Origin: Lachnospiraceae bacterium C10
Lineage (GTDB): Bacteria > Bacillota > Clostridia > Lachnospirales > Lachnospiraceae
Direction of reading: 5' to 3'
Length of the DNA: 64,000 nt
Assembly: GCA_900100095.1 (NCBI GenBank)
Contig: FMTN01000013.1
Span: 48,993 to 112,992 of the forward strand
Shown: one piece after another, positions 42,796 through 51,818 of the stretch
Layout: the number at the start of each line of letters is the position of its first letter
Numbering within the stretch: position 1 is the first letter of the stretch
Made by a program: the position numbers and the translations under genes
The notes under the pieces: generated by a model
Seen by the model: the letters and a program-made list of their open reading frames with translations, nothing else
Databases searched by the model: none
What the model was told of the DNA's origin: nothing

Positions 42796-42809
42796 TAATA
42801 TAGTCTGAT

Positions 42810-42851
42810 GAGGCCTCTGGTATTTTTGTGATACTAGGGGCCTCTTTTTTA
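42810..42851 (+). terminator. Intrinsic terminator
   Basis: GAGGCC...GTATT/GATAC...GGCCTC stem, then TTTTTT. Confidence 0.8.
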
Positions 42852-42942
42852 TTTGCATCATTTTAAGGGGTTAAAAACATCATTTGGGTGAAAATGTTGT
42901 TATTGAAGGATTTATATACGAGTTGAAATATTCAATTTTAGA

Positions 42943-42971
42943 TTGATGAATAATGGCCGCTTTGTTATAAT
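42943..42971 (+). promoter_or_regulatory. Promoter of the HTH-caspase operon
   Basis: TTGATG, 17 bases, TATAAT (42966-42971). It precedes the XRE-type gene by about 60 bases. Confidence 0.7.
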
Positions 42972-43031
42972 ATTATTTGTGGTGAATGCCTTAAATTTGA
43001 GGCTTGAGAGCAAATAGGAAAGGTAAAAGTT

Positions 43032-43253
43032 ATGGCAATTCGTTATAACAAATTATGGAAATTACTGATTGATAAAGAAATGATGAAAAAAGATCTTAGA
43101 GATCAATCAGGAATCACTACAAATGCATTGGCTAAATTAGGAAAAAATGAACATGTTAGTACGCAGATTTTGGAGAAAATCTGCAGAACGTTGAATTGTA
43201 ATATAGAGGACATCTGTGAAATAGTGTTTGATGAAGAGGGGGAAGAAAAATGA
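43032..43253 (+). CDS. Cro/C1-type HTH regulator
   Basis: 73 residues: RYNKLWKLLIDKEMMKKDLR, SGITTNALAKLGKNEHV and LEKICRTLNCNIEDICEI form the compact Cro-type domain with nothing added. It overlaps the next gene (ATGA), so it most likely controls that operon. Confidence 0.8.
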   Translation: MAIRYNKLWKLLIDKEMMKKDLRDQSGITTNALAKLGKNEHVSTQILEKICRTLNCNIEDICEIVFDEEGEEK

Positions 43254-44110
43254 AGGTAGATAGTGAGAAACTTACTATTCCAATATACCTGAATACGAAA
43301 ATAGTATTTGATATGTTGGCTACTATGGAAGATGGCTTTTCTGAAATTAGAAATGTACAAATTTCTTCTGAACTAGGTAGGGAAACATCTGTAAGTGCTG
43401 ATATTGGGGCAGGAAACGTTTTTGCGTGGTTGAATTTTGGAGCAGGTGCAAATCGAAAAAGCAATGATCAACAGTCATCTGTGATAACAGAACAAAGAAC
43501 GCATACTACCGTTTCACTATTTCAGAAGTTTAAAAGTATTTTGGAAGAGAATAAGTTGATTAAAGGGGATTCAGATACAATTATCGAAGGTGATTTTGTA
43601 GAATTACAGGGAACACTAAAAACCAACCCTTTGATAGATTTCTTGAATAATATGCAAGAACTTATGAAACTTGCTACAGTTTTTGATGAAAAAGGTGGAA
43701 ATAAATCTAAGGCAAGAAAGATGATGGAAAATCAGAAACTTAATTCGCAGATAGAAGCATTGATAAATGGACTGCGAGTTGATGGAAAGATGGATATAAT
43801 CTGTAAAACAGAATCGAAAAATGTTGTTGTAAATACCGATGTAAATTACTTTTTGAACAAAAGTATGAGTGAGATTACAGATGGTAATTATAAAATTCTT
43901 GGTAAGGTTACAAAAATCTGTCTTGAAAATGAAGAAGGAATAAGTTTGCTTAGGAATACAGCTTTTTCAAAACTAAAGATAGATAAAATGAAAGAATTTC
44001 AGGAACTTTTTAATTCAGCAGAATTAAAACCATTTTTTGGTAATGAGAATGTAACATCTGTTATTGAAGGCCCAGCAATGATGGTTATTCCAATAGCAAT
44101 TTATATATAA
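43250..44110 (+). CDS. Unknown protein before caspase (DUF6414-like?)
   Basis: 286 residues, translationally coupled to the HTH gene. It starts KLTIPIYLNTKIVFDMLATM, has a Gly/Ala-rich segment (SADIGAGNVFAWLNFGAGA) with no clear membrane helix, and ends in hydrophobic AMMVIPIAIYI. It faintly recalls DUF6414. It may be a sensor or inhibitor for the caspase-like protein; only context supports this. Confidence 0.5.
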   Translation: MKVDSEKLTIPIYLNTKIVFDMLATMEDGFSEIRNVQISSELGRETSVSADIGAGNVFAWLNFGAGANRKSNDQQSSVITEQRTHTTVSLFQKFKSILEENKLIKGDSDTIIEGDFVELQGTLKTNPLIDFLNNMQELMKLATVFDEKGGNKSKARKMMENQKLNSQIEALINGLRVDGKMDIICKTESKNVVVNTDVNYFLNKSMSEITDGNYKILGKVTKICLENEEGISLLRNTAFSKLKIDKMKEFQELFNSAELKPFFGNENVTSVIEGPAMMVIPIAIYI

Positions 44111-44148
44111 AATAATCAAATTAGTATACGAGAAGAGAAGGACAAGAA

Positions 44149-46236
44149 ATGCGATATTTTATCGGAATAAGTTGTGAAGAATATACTCATTATAATGACA
44201 TTTATTATTGTCATTCTGACTTGTTGTTGTTGTCAGATACATTAAAAGACTATTGTGATTACAAGGAAAAAAATATAGTACGTGGGGTTATCTATCCTGA
44301 ATCTGAAGAAAATGATCCAGAGTATTGGTATCAACAAATCGCAGAAATTGTAGAAAAGGCTAGTAATGACGATACGATTTTGTTTTATTTTGCAGGACAC
44401 GGAATGGGAACGCCTTCGGATGCTTTTTTTCTATTATCAGACTCAAAGCCTGGAAAAGAAAATGAAACAGCTATTTCTTTGCATAGGATAAAGGAAGTTT
44501 TAAAGAAAGCTGATTGCAGTACATTTTTAATACTGGATGCTTGTCATTCTGGGATAGATGCGCGTGATTATAGCGCGTTTGGGATTGATACAACTTCTGT
44601 AGATAAGAGTTGGGCGACATTAGCAGCTTGTTCTGAGCATGAAAGTAGTTATCCCGATACATCAATTGAACAAGGAATATTTACTTTTTATGTTTCGGAC
44701 ACAATAAAAAATTGGGAAAAAGAAAAAGAAATTACAATTGAAGGACTGAAGATAGCTGTTGCAGATAACATGGAAGAATGGTGCAAAAAAAATGGGGTAA
44801 AGCAACATCCGACATTAAATGGTTCTGTTATAGGAATACAAAGCTTAGCAATAAGAAATGATAAAAAATTACCGTCCGATATCATTACAGTTGATAATCA
44901 AGAGGTGAAAAGTATGAATGCAGATATTGTAATTAAAAATAATAATGCGCCAGTTTTATGGACTGCATCGAGTGGGGTTTCTTTGCCAAAGAGTGCTGGA
45001 GTAGAAACGGTACTTTCCTATAATATTCAGTTGAAAGAAAGAGAAATTGTAAGTGTTGCAAAGAATTATGCTGTTGAAAATTATGAAATGGCATCTGAAT
45101 TTGTATGGGAAAGAGCTATTAGAATTTTGCGAGATAGAGTACTTTCTTTAGGGGTTGAGTTCGTTGGAGAGATGGTTGGACTCAATGATAATGCATATAT
45201 AAGGGAATTGCCAGCTTTTGAGGTGATTAATCTTGCCTCTGAACTGGGATTTATTAATAGCACAGGAAAGATGAGGTTATCTCAGGCTGATGAAATAGTT
45301 CAGCACTATAGAGAGCGCGATATTGATGATGAAATGCCTAAGAATGAATCAGAGACAGTTATTAGGGCATGTATTCAATATGTTCTTAGTATTGAAACTA
45401 CGGGTGCTTCTATGGAATTTGGAAACTTCCGGGATAGTTTAAAACATGATTTATTTGAAAAGCAGCCAGAAAGACTAGTTTTGTTAGAAGGAAGTCCGTA
45501 TTTTTATAAACGAACAACGGTAAGGGCTTTAATCAATTTATTAGCTACAACAGAGGGGGCTGAGTATGAGACTGTGGCGTTGAATTTTTGTAAGATAATT
45601 GAAATGGTTTGGGATGATTTATCATCAGATGATAAGTATTTTATAGGAACAACCTATAGCCAACATGTTAGTGCTGGAAAAGAAAATCAAATCTTAACAT
45701 TTAAGAGCGCCTTGCAACGGGTTCATGGTTTTGATTATGTTCCGGAGAATTTAAGGTCTATAAGCTTTGTGCAGGCCGCCAAGAATATAAAACGTGTTCA
45801 TCATGAAATGAATAATTTCTATAATGAGCCAGATGCAGTACGTAGACTCGAAATATTGGGAACAACGATACCAAGACCTGCGTTGAAAGAAGCAATTAGT
45901 GCATGTATTGTTGTCTATTTAGGAAACGCTTATGGAACGTCAACCGCTGCAATACCTTATGTGGAAAAGGTTTTTGAAAAAGTAAACAAGGATGCATGGG
46001 GATATTATATTAATGGATGTTTGGCTTTTGATGAAGATGTTATGGCGAAAATTTCGTGTGGTGATAGACGAACTAAGAGATGGTGCGATTTTGTAAATCA
46101 ATACAATTTTAGCGGAATTGAAATAAGGGATAAGCATATTAAAGAACTAATAGACAATTCAATTAAGAATGATGTTAAAAATACGAGAGCGGTTGCAATG
46201 AGAATTCGTAAGAAAAATACATTGCAGGAAGATTAA
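44149..46236 (+). CDS. Caspase-like protease (peptidase C14 type)
   Basis: 695 residues. The N-terminal 215 residues are a caspase fold: YFAGHG carries the catalytic His (H84) and LDACHSG the catalytic Cys (C132), with SWATLAACSEHESSYPD after it. The C-terminal 480 residues are mostly helical and unassigned, and contain a segment that looks like an effector-associated or sensor region. Prokaryotic caspases often act in abortive defence after being triggered by partner domains. Preceded by an HTH gene and an unknown gene in one operon. Confidence 0.8.
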   Translation: MRYFIGISCEEYTHYNDIYYCHSDLLLLSDTLKDYCDYKEKNIVRGVIYPESEENDPEYWYQQIAEIVEKASNDDTILFYFAGHGMGTPSDAFFLLSDSKPGKENETAISLHRIKEVLKKADCSTFLILDACHSGIDARDYSAFGIDTTSVDKSWATLAACSEHESSYPDTSIEQGIFTFYVSDTIKNWEKEKEITIEGLKIAVADNMEEWCKKNGVKQHPTLNGSVIGIQSLAIRNDKKLPSDIITVDNQEVKSMNADIVIKNNNAPVLWTASSGVSLPKSAGVETVLSYNIQLKEREIVSVAKNYAVENYEMASEFVWERAIRILRDRVLSLGVEFVGEMVGLNDNAYIRELPAFEVINLASELGFINSTGKMRLSQADEIVQHYRERDIDDEMPKNESETVIRACIQYVLSIETTGASMEFGNFRDSLKHDLFEKQPERLVLLEGSPYFYKRTTVRALINLLATTEGAEYETVALNFCKIIEMVWDDLSSDDKYFIGTTYSQHVSAGKENQILTFKSALQRVHGFDYVPENLRSISFVQAAKNIKRVHHEMNNFYNEPDAVRRLEILGTTIPRPALKEAISACIVVYLGNAYGTSTAAIPYVEKVFEKVNKDAWGYYINGCLAFDEDVMAKISCGDRRTKRWCDFVNQYNFSGIEIRDKHIKELIDNSIKNDVKNTRAVAMRIRKKNTLQED

Positions 46237-46318
46237 AAAATAAAATTTTGTGATATATCGTAAAGTATACAAAATAAAATGTAATAGAAAATACATAGAT
46301 ATTATTAGGGGATGAAAT

Positions 46319-46567
46319 ATGCGTAAGATAATCAGGAATGCCATCCAGTGTAAGCACTGCGGCGATACAATTGAATCAGTGAATGTACATGATTATGTAA
46401 CCTGCGGCTGTGGGGTATGTAGCGTAGATGGAGGACATGATTATCTTCGCAGGAGCTACAAGACTTCACCGGAGGCGGATTATATCGACCTGAGTGAATA
46501 TGCAGATATAGCAACATGCACTTATGGCGAGTTTGATAAAGACAATTTGAAGTTAAAGAAAGGGTGA
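46319..46567 (+). CDS. Small zinc-binding protein (DUF7695-like)
   Basis: 82 residues. CKHCGDTIES (C11, C14) and TCGCGVCSVDGGHDYLRR resemble DUF7695. Cys-rich and compact, so likely zinc-binding. It precedes the AlbA_2 gene by six bases and may be its partner. The 82-base gap upstream is AT-rich. Confidence 0.62.
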   Translation: MRKIIRNAIQCKHCGDTIESVNVHDYVTCGCGVCSVDGGHDYLRRSYKTSPEADYIDLSEYADIATCTYGEFDKDNLKLKKG

Positions 46568-46573
46568 CAGCAT

Positions 46574-48022
46574 ATGACAGTAGAAGAAATCCTCCGTGGT
46601 GAGTCAAGAGACCTGGAGTTCAAAGAAAAACTGCCGGAAGACAGTAAGAAATATATGAAGACAATTGTTGCCTTTTCTAATGGGGATGGCGGTAGACTAA
46701 TAATTGGTGTCAATGACGACAGAGAGGTTGTGGGAGTTGATCAAACGGCCGTTTTTACCATGATTGATAAAATCACCAATGCTATTAGTGACAGTTGTGA
46801 ACCATTGATTATTCCGGATATTGCGCCACAAGCAGTGGGAGATAAAACGGTTATTGTGGTGGAAATTAGTGCTGGAAGGCAAAGACCTTATTATCTTAAA
46901 TCTCTTGGAATGGATAAGGGTACTTTTATCCGTACAGCTGGTTCTACACGACTTGCGGACAGGCCATTTATTCAGGAAATGTACTATGAGGATGAGAACA
47001 GATCCTTTGATAATGTTGTGAATAAAGACATTGAAGTAACAGATGCAGATATTAAAAGCTTCTGTGAGGACATGAAAAAAGAGGCACAGCGTAATTGTAT
47101 GGACGAGAAAGATGCTAAACAGGTTAAGACTCCTACCAAGAATAACCTGATAACTTGGGGAATTCTTAAGGAAGAAAACGGAGTTATTCGCCCAACGTAT
47201 GCATATTATTATCTGAGAGGCTTAGATGGCGTAATGTCTAAGATTCAGTGTGCTGTATTTAAAGGCAATACACGTGGGATTTTTGTGGATAAAAGAGAGT
47301 ATGAGGGTAATCTTTGGGAACAGGTAGAGCAGGCATATCAGTTTGTTCTTCGTAATATTCATCTTGGAGCAAGGATTAAGGGTATTCACAGACAGGATGT
47401 TTATGAACTGCCACCGGAGAGTATACGAGAGCTTATTATTAATGCTGTTGTTAATTGCAGTTACCTGCAGGGGAGTCTTGTACAGGTGGCAATATATGAT
47501 AATAGACTTGAAATCTCGTCTCCTGGCGGATTGATGCCGGGAGTTACGATTGAGAAGATGAAAGAAGGTTTTTCGAAGGTTAGAAATCATGGTATCGCGA
47601 ATGCTTTTGTTTATATGAATCTTATCGAACAATGGGGGAGTGGTATTCCAAAGATATTAACACAGACTAAAGAGTATGGACTTCCAGAGGTTGAGTTTAT
47701 CGATATGGAAAATGCCCTTAGAGTTAATATGTACCGTGCCTTTTCAAACGATGAAAAACAAACGATAAATACAAACGAAAAGAGCAAACGACAAACGATA
47801 AATACAAATGATAATGATAAACAAAAAACGGCAAAAGAATATGCAATACTTGAATATTTAGGCAGGGTGGATAAGGCTAAAACAGTTGATATTGCTGCAG
47901 TTATTGGCCTTGGACCTGATCGAACAAGGGTTATTCTTGCGTCGATGGCCAAACGTAATATGATAGTAGCCGAGGGTGCAAATAGAAATAGAATTTATCG
48001 TTTGCCACAAACGATAAATTGA
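46574..48022 (+). CDS. AlbA_2/Schlafen-type ATPase regulator
   Basis: 482 residues. N-terminal AlbA_2 domain (ESRDLEFKEKLPED, FSNGDGGRLIIGVNDD), a central part, then an HATPase-like region (PPESIRELIINAVVNCSYL, RLEISSPGGLMPG, NHGIANAF) and a C-terminal winged helix (TVDIAAVIGLGPDRTRVIL). The linker repeats QTINTN twice and the protein ends in QTIN. This family is common beside mobile elements as a putative transcription regulator or anti-phage factor. Confidence 0.75.
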   Translation: MTVEEILRGESRDLEFKEKLPEDSKKYMKTIVAFSNGDGGRLIIGVNDDREVVGVDQTAVFTMIDKITNAISDSCEPLIIPDIAPQAVGDKTVIVVEISAGRQRPYYLKSLGMDKGTFIRTAGSTRLADRPFIQEMYYEDENRSFDNVVNKDIEVTDADIKSFCEDMKKEAQRNCMDEKDAKQVKTPTKNNLITWGILKEENGVIRPTYAYYYLRGLDGVMSKIQCAVFKGNTRGIFVDKREYEGNLWEQVEQAYQFVLRNIHLGARIKGIHRQDVYELPPESIRELIINAVVNCSYLQGSLVQVAIYDNRLEISSPGGLMPGVTIEKMKEGFSKVRNHGIANAFVYMNLIEQWGSGIPKILTQTKEYGLPEVEFIDMENALRVNMYRAFSNDEKQTINTNEKSKRQTINTNDNDKQKTAKEYAILEYLGRVDKAKTVDIAAVIGLGPDRTRVILASMAKRNMIVAEGANRNRIYRLPQTIN

Positions 48023-48054
48023 TATATAATTCTTTTATCGCAAACGATATTAAT

Positions 48055-48072
48055 GGTTGCACTTTGGTTGCA
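48055..48072 (+). repeat. GGTTGCA direct pair, second site
   Basis: Two GGTTGCA with starts 11 bases apart, as at 39598. Located between the AlbA_2 gene and the integrase module of element 2. Confidence 0.5.
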
Positions 48073-48195
48073 AAAAGTTATAAAAAGCAAAAAAATCGCT
48101 GGAATAAACGTAAAACCACAACAATATATAGTTATAAAAGAAAATCAATCTTACTAGATGTCGATGCTTTTCTAGAGATGGAGTAAGCGAGCAAA

Positions 48196-48240
48196 TAGCC
48201 GTGAGACCTTTTAAATAAAGGGTTTCACGGCTTTTACTTT
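48196..48240. terminator. Bidirectional terminator
   Basis: GCCGTGAGACC(TTT) pairs with (AAA)GGGTTTCACGGC, with T-rich 3' flank on the plus strand and A/T on the other. It lies between the AlbA_2 gene and the convergent repressor. Confidence 0.7.
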
Positions 48241-48246
48241 TTCTCA

Positions 48247-48266
48247 AAGTACTGTTGCAGTACTGT
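48247..48266 (+). repeat. Left 20-bp repeat of element 2
   Basis: AAGTACTGTTGCAGTACTGT, itself made of two AGTACTGT units. The 58780 copy differs at one base. The two lie 10.5 kb apart and frame element 2. Confidence 0.6.
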
Positions 48267-48271
48267 CTGGT

Positions 48272-48850
48272 CTAATCGGGGAATAATTCTTCCGTACGAT
48301 ATTTGATCTGACTGGTAGGTTCACACTTTCTTTCGAACCAGTTGAACTTCCAATCTAAATATTGTTCTTTGTTAATCTTTTCATCGTATAAATAAGTTCT
48401 CATACGATTCCATTCAACAAGATAACTATTTATTGAATCATCGTTGAATTCAATAAATGGACGAGGCATGGGGTTTCCTTTAGGATCGAAAGCGGTAGTA
48501 GTTGCAATCCAATGACCTATCACTGAATATCCAAATTCCTCATCATGTGTGCCGTGAAGCATCCAAGGAAGAATCATTGGTTTTTCACCATCTTCCATAG
48601 GGTCTATCCAGAAAAGGGACAGTATAAAATCACAGGCAACATCATCTGTATCAATAAAGTTATATTTGCTAACCTTAAGGACTTCTGCCATTTGGGTAAG
48701 AGCATCTTCTTTAGGAACACGATAACTTGTTTCGTATTGGGTAATTCTGTTTGCAGCTGCTTCAGGCTTAAAGCCAAGGGCTATGCCGAGTTCTGCTTGA
48801 GTTAAACCTCTGAACTTTCTAAGTATCTGGATTTTCTTTCCTATATTCAT
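48272..48850 (-). CDS. XRE-family repressor of element 2
   Basis: 192 residues; start ATG at 48850, with GAGGT eight bases upstream, chosen over an earlier non-homologous extension. HTH at about 5-55 (IQILRKFRGLTQAELGIALG, then ITQYETSYRVPKE). The C-terminal two thirds (WIDPMEDGEKPMILPWMLHG) is not a known peptidase and is unassigned. It is divergent from the excisionase/integrase genes, with palindromes in between, the usual phage-like repressor layout. Confidence 0.75.
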   Translation of the reverse strand: MNIGKKIQILRKFRGLTQAELGIALGFKPEAAANRITQYETSYRVPKEDALTQMAEVLKVSKYNFIDTDDVACDFILSLFWIDPMEDGEKPMILPWMLHGTHDEEFGYSVIGHWIATTTAFDPKGNPMPRPFIEFNDDSINSYLVEWNRMRTYLYDEKINKEQYLDWKFNWFERKCEPTSQIKYRTEELFPD

Positions 48851-48932
48851 AGCAAAAACCTCTTTTTTAAATTTATTTGTAAACTTTCTGCAGATTACGT
48901 CTATAAGTGTATCATATGAATAATAGAAATAC

Positions 48933-49019
48933 AACAAATTTGTTATGTTAACATATTTGTTATTGACAAATAGAAAAGAGGTGATTACAATACAATTAAC
49001 AGGTTAACAAAAATGTTAA
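48933..49019. promoter_or_regulatory. Palindromic operator cluster
   Basis: AACAAATTTGTT (48933-48944), TGTTAACA (48946-48953) and TTAACA-AAAA-TGTTAA (49004-49019) lie between the repressor and the excisionase gene. They are likely repressor operators. A similar TTAACAAATATGTTAA is at about 58844-58859. Confidence 0.6.
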
Positions 49020-49053
49020 TATTGCAATTATTCAATGAAAGGAGGAAGAGCAT

Positions 49054-49233
49054 ATGGATGAGAAGGTATTTATGACAGTTGATGAAGTGGCTGAAATACT
49101 CGGTTGCTCAAAGGCTCATGCTTATAAGATTATCCGCAAGTTAAATGAAGAACTTAACTCCAAGGGATATATCGTTGTAGCCGGTAAGGTAAGCAGACAG
49201 TACTTCAAAGAAAAGTTCTATGGCGTAGCGTAG
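49054..49233 (+). CDS. xis: Excisionase-like HTH protein, element 2
   Basis: 59 residues; ATG at 49054 after AAAGGAGGAAG. FMTVDEVAEILGCSKAHAYK is the winged-helix motif, followed by GKVSRQYFKEKF. It parallels the 39915 gene and precedes the integrase by 16 bases. Confidence 0.78.
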   Translation: MDEKVFMTVDEVAEILGCSKAHAYKIIRKLNEELNSKGYIVVAGKVSRQYFKEKFYGVA

Positions 49234-49249
49234 AGAAAGGAGGATAGCA

Positions 49250-50353
49250 ATGCCAGTTTATAAGGACAAAAAATATGGTACGTGGTATTCCTCCGTTTAC
49301 TACAAAGATTGGACGGGGAAGACAAAACGTACCACAAGACGTGGCTTTGCCACAAGAAAAGAAGCGGTAGAGTGGGAAGCTTCTTTTCGTGTAAAAGAGT
49401 CAGGGGATCTTGATATGACTTTTGGAGAGTTTTATGAACTCTATGAAAAAGATAAGAAACCGCAAATCAAGATGAGTACTTGGATTACAAAGGAAGCCAT
49501 TATAAAAAGCAGACTGCTCCCGTATTTTGGAAATCGTAAAATGAATGAAATCAAAGCGACAGACATTATCAAGTGGCAGAACGAAATGCTTAGTTTGGAA
49601 AATGGCAAAAATGGGAAATATGCCCAGACATATTTGAAATCTTGTCAGGCGCAGCTAAGTTGCATTTTTAATCATGCCTGTAAACTATACGGGTTGAGAA
49701 TCAATCCTATCCATCAGGCGGGAAGTTTTAAGCAGGATGAAAAAGTGGAGATGAAGTTTTGGACAAAGGAGGAATATCTGACTTTTATACAGGCCATAGC
49801 GGATAAGCAGGAATCCTATGTTGCATTTGAGATTCTTTATTGGTGTGGTCTTCGTATGGGAGAGTGCTTAGCACTAACGCCTGCGGATTTTGATTTTGAA
49901 AAGTTAGAGATTCGTGTCAATAAAACTTATCAGAAATTAAAAGGTAAGGATGTAATTACTACACCTAAGACAGCTAACAGTAATCGAAGGATAGCAATGC
50001 CGGATTTTGTGGCGGAAGAAGTAAAGACATACATTGGTATGCTTTATGGCGTTAAGTCTAATCAGCGTATCTTTAGCAACATGTCAAAGGGTAAGTTTCA
50101 TCACGAGATGGATCGAGGATGTAAGGCAACTGGAGTAAAGCGTATTCGCATTCATGATCTCCGTCACAGTCATGTGTCACTTCTTATCAATATGGGATTT
50201 GATGCGGTGGCTATTGCAAAACGTATGGGACATGAAAGTATCAGAGTAACTTATCGATATGCGCATATGTTCCCAGGGGAGCAGATTAAGATGGCTCAGA
50301 AACTATCTGATGAAAGAGAGGATTATTTCAATGTCGGAGAAGATAAAGGATAA
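49250..50353 (+). CDS. int: Tyrosine integrase, element 2
   Basis: 367 residues. Arm-binding N-terminus (GTWYSSVYYKDWTGKTK), core-binding domain and catalytic domain with R202 (GLRMGE), H302 and R305 (HDLRHSH), GHES and the tyrosine in YRYAH. Intact, so probably active. It resembles the integrase at 41188 throughout its length and overlaps the MobC-like gene by 23 bases. Confidence 0.92.
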   Translation: MPVYKDKKYGTWYSSVYYKDWTGKTKRTTRRGFATRKEAVEWEASFRVKESGDLDMTFGEFYELYEKDKKPQIKMSTWITKEAIIKSRLLPYFGNRKMNEIKATDIIKWQNEMLSLENGKNGKYAQTYLKSCQAQLSCIFNHACKLYGLRINPIHQAGSFKQDEKVEMKFWTKEEYLTFIQAIADKQESYVAFEILYWCGLRMGECLALTPADFDFEKLEIRVNKTYQKLKGKDVITTPKTANSNRRIAMPDFVAEEVKTYIGMLYGVKSNQRIFSNMSKGKFHHEMDRGCKATGVKRIRIHDLRHSHVSLLINMGFDAVAIAKRMGHESIRVTYRYAHMFPGEQIKMAQKLSDEREDYFNVGEDKG

Positions 50354-50663
50354 AAAGGGTAGATGGAGAAATAAAATCGTTGCGTTTCGAATGTCTCCTG
50401 AGGAGGCTTTAGAACTTGATGACAGAGTGCGCCTTTGCGGTGCCAGAACAAAACAAGATTATCTGGTAGAAAGCGCTCTTTATCAGAGAGTTGTTGCTAA
50501 AGGAAATCCTATGATGATGGTTCAATTTCAAAATGATTTAATTCACATTCAAGAGGAACTTATGAGGATAAATTCGATTGATGAGATGGATGAAGAACTC
50601 CTAACACCGATTCGGACAATGTTGGAAATATTAGAAGCATTCAAAAACGAAAAAGAATCCTAA
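50331..50663 (+). CDS. MobC-like mobilisation accessory protein, element 2
   Basis: 110 residues from the ATG at 50331, inside the integrase tail. Basic start, then AFRMSPEEALELDDRVRLCG (ribbon-helix-helix) and a helical remainder. Same position and plan as the 42274 protein. The 125 bases after it contain a coding-like stretch in the -1 frame without a start codon (see findings). Confidence 0.68.
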   Translation: MSEKIKDKKGRWRNKIVAFRMSPEEALELDDRVRLCGARTKQDYLVESALYQRVVAKGNPMMMVQFQNDLIHIQEELMRINSIDEMDEELLTPIRTMLEILEAFKNEKES

Positions 50664-50788
50664 CGGCGGCAACCGAAAGGACTCTTGTGATAACCGCATA
50701 ATCTCTGCGGAATCTATTGATAAGGTCATTATAGCAGAGGTTATTCCGGCTATCAATCAATTTATGAGAAAGGCAGGAATAACAAAAA

Positions 50789-51736
50789 ATGGAAAACTTA
50801 AAGATTATTAATATGGCGGATGTGGAAAGTAAGAAGGTGGAATTTCTTTGGTATCCATATATACCGCTTGGAAAACTAACGATCATACAGGGGGATCCCG
50901 GAGAGGGAAAGACAACGGCAGTATTACAGTTGACTGCTCTGCTTACTAAAGGAGAAAAACTCCCTGAAGATGAGCAGGAAAGAGAACCGATCAATGTCAT
51001 TTATCAGACTGCGGAGGATGGTTTGGCTGATACTGTAAAACCACGCTTGGAAGCTGCGGGGGCAGATTGTTCCAAAGTACTTGTAATAGATGAATCAGAA
51101 CAGGGCTTGTGTATGTCTGATGAGCGTATAGAACAGGCTATAAAGGAGACGGGAGCCAAATTGGTCATTCTCGATCCTATACAGGCGTATCTTGGTGCGA
51201 ATGTAGATATGCATAGGGCAAACGAGATTCGCCCGGTTATGAAGCGATTGGGAGACATAGCAGAGAAATATAGTTGTGCAATCATTCTTATTGGTCATAT
51301 GAACAAAGCAAGTGGTTCTAAATCAACGTATAGAGGGCTTGGTTCTATCGACTTTCAGGCTACAGCAAGAAGTGTACTTATAGTTGGGAGAATCAAAGAT
51401 GATCCTACCTGCAGAGTAATTGCGCATGATAAGAGCAGTCTTGCACCGGAGGGAGATTCGATTGCATTTCGTTTAGACAAAGAGAATGGATTTGCGTGGG
51501 AAGGTGTAATTGATATTTCTGTGGATGATCTCTTAAGTGGAGACCAGAAAGTAACTAAATTAACATCGGCAAAAGAATTCTTAGCAAAATATCTGGCGGA
51601 TGGTCCCAAACCAAGTACAGAAATTTTTGAAGCTGCAGAGGCAGATGGGATTAAGAAAAGAACTTTGTTTACCGCAAAAGAGGAACTGAATGTTACGGCA
51701 ACAAAGACTGGAGACAAATGGTATTGGGGATTTTAG
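50789..51736 (+). CDS. RepA-like replicative ATPase
   Basis: 315 residues. A RecA-fold domain: Walker A GDPGEGKTT (about 35-43), INVIYQTAEDG, Walker B KLVILDPIQAY, and IILIGHMNKASG as in plasmid RepA helicases (AAA_25). A C-terminal winged-helix-like tail follows (KPSTEIFEAAEADGIKKRTL). It likely unwinds DNA for replication of the excised circle. Iteron-like repeats directly follow its stop. Confidence 0.8.
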   Translation: MENLKIINMADVESKKVEFLWYPYIPLGKLTIIQGDPGEGKTTAVLQLTALLTKGEKLPEDEQEREPINVIYQTAEDGLADTVKPRLEAAGADCSKVLVIDESEQGLCMSDERIEQAIKETGAKLVILDPIQAYLGANVDMHRANEIRPVMKRLGDIAEKYSCAIILIGHMNKASGSKSTYRGLGSIDFQATARSVLIVGRIKDDPTCRVIAHDKSSLAPEGDSIAFRLDKENGFAWEGVIDISVDDLLSGDQKVTKLTSAKEFLAKYLADGPKPSTEIFEAAEADGIKKRTLFTAKEELNVTATKTGDKWYWGF

Positions 51737-51740
51737 GAAG

Positions 51741-51800
51741 GATGCAAGAATGCAAGATTGCAAAGTATATATAACATTGCATCCTTGCAACCTTGCAATC
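51741..51800. repeat. Iteron-like direct and inverted repeats
   Basis: TGCAAGA-type 7-8-mers repeat on one side (GATGCAAG, AATGCAAG, ATTGCAA) and in inverse on the other (TTGCATCC, TTGCAACC, TTGCAATC), around the AT-rich centre AGTATATATAACA. This resembles a replication origin, or a large hairpin. Confidence 0.55.
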
Positions 51801-51818
51801 TTCATTTGGAGGTTGAAG

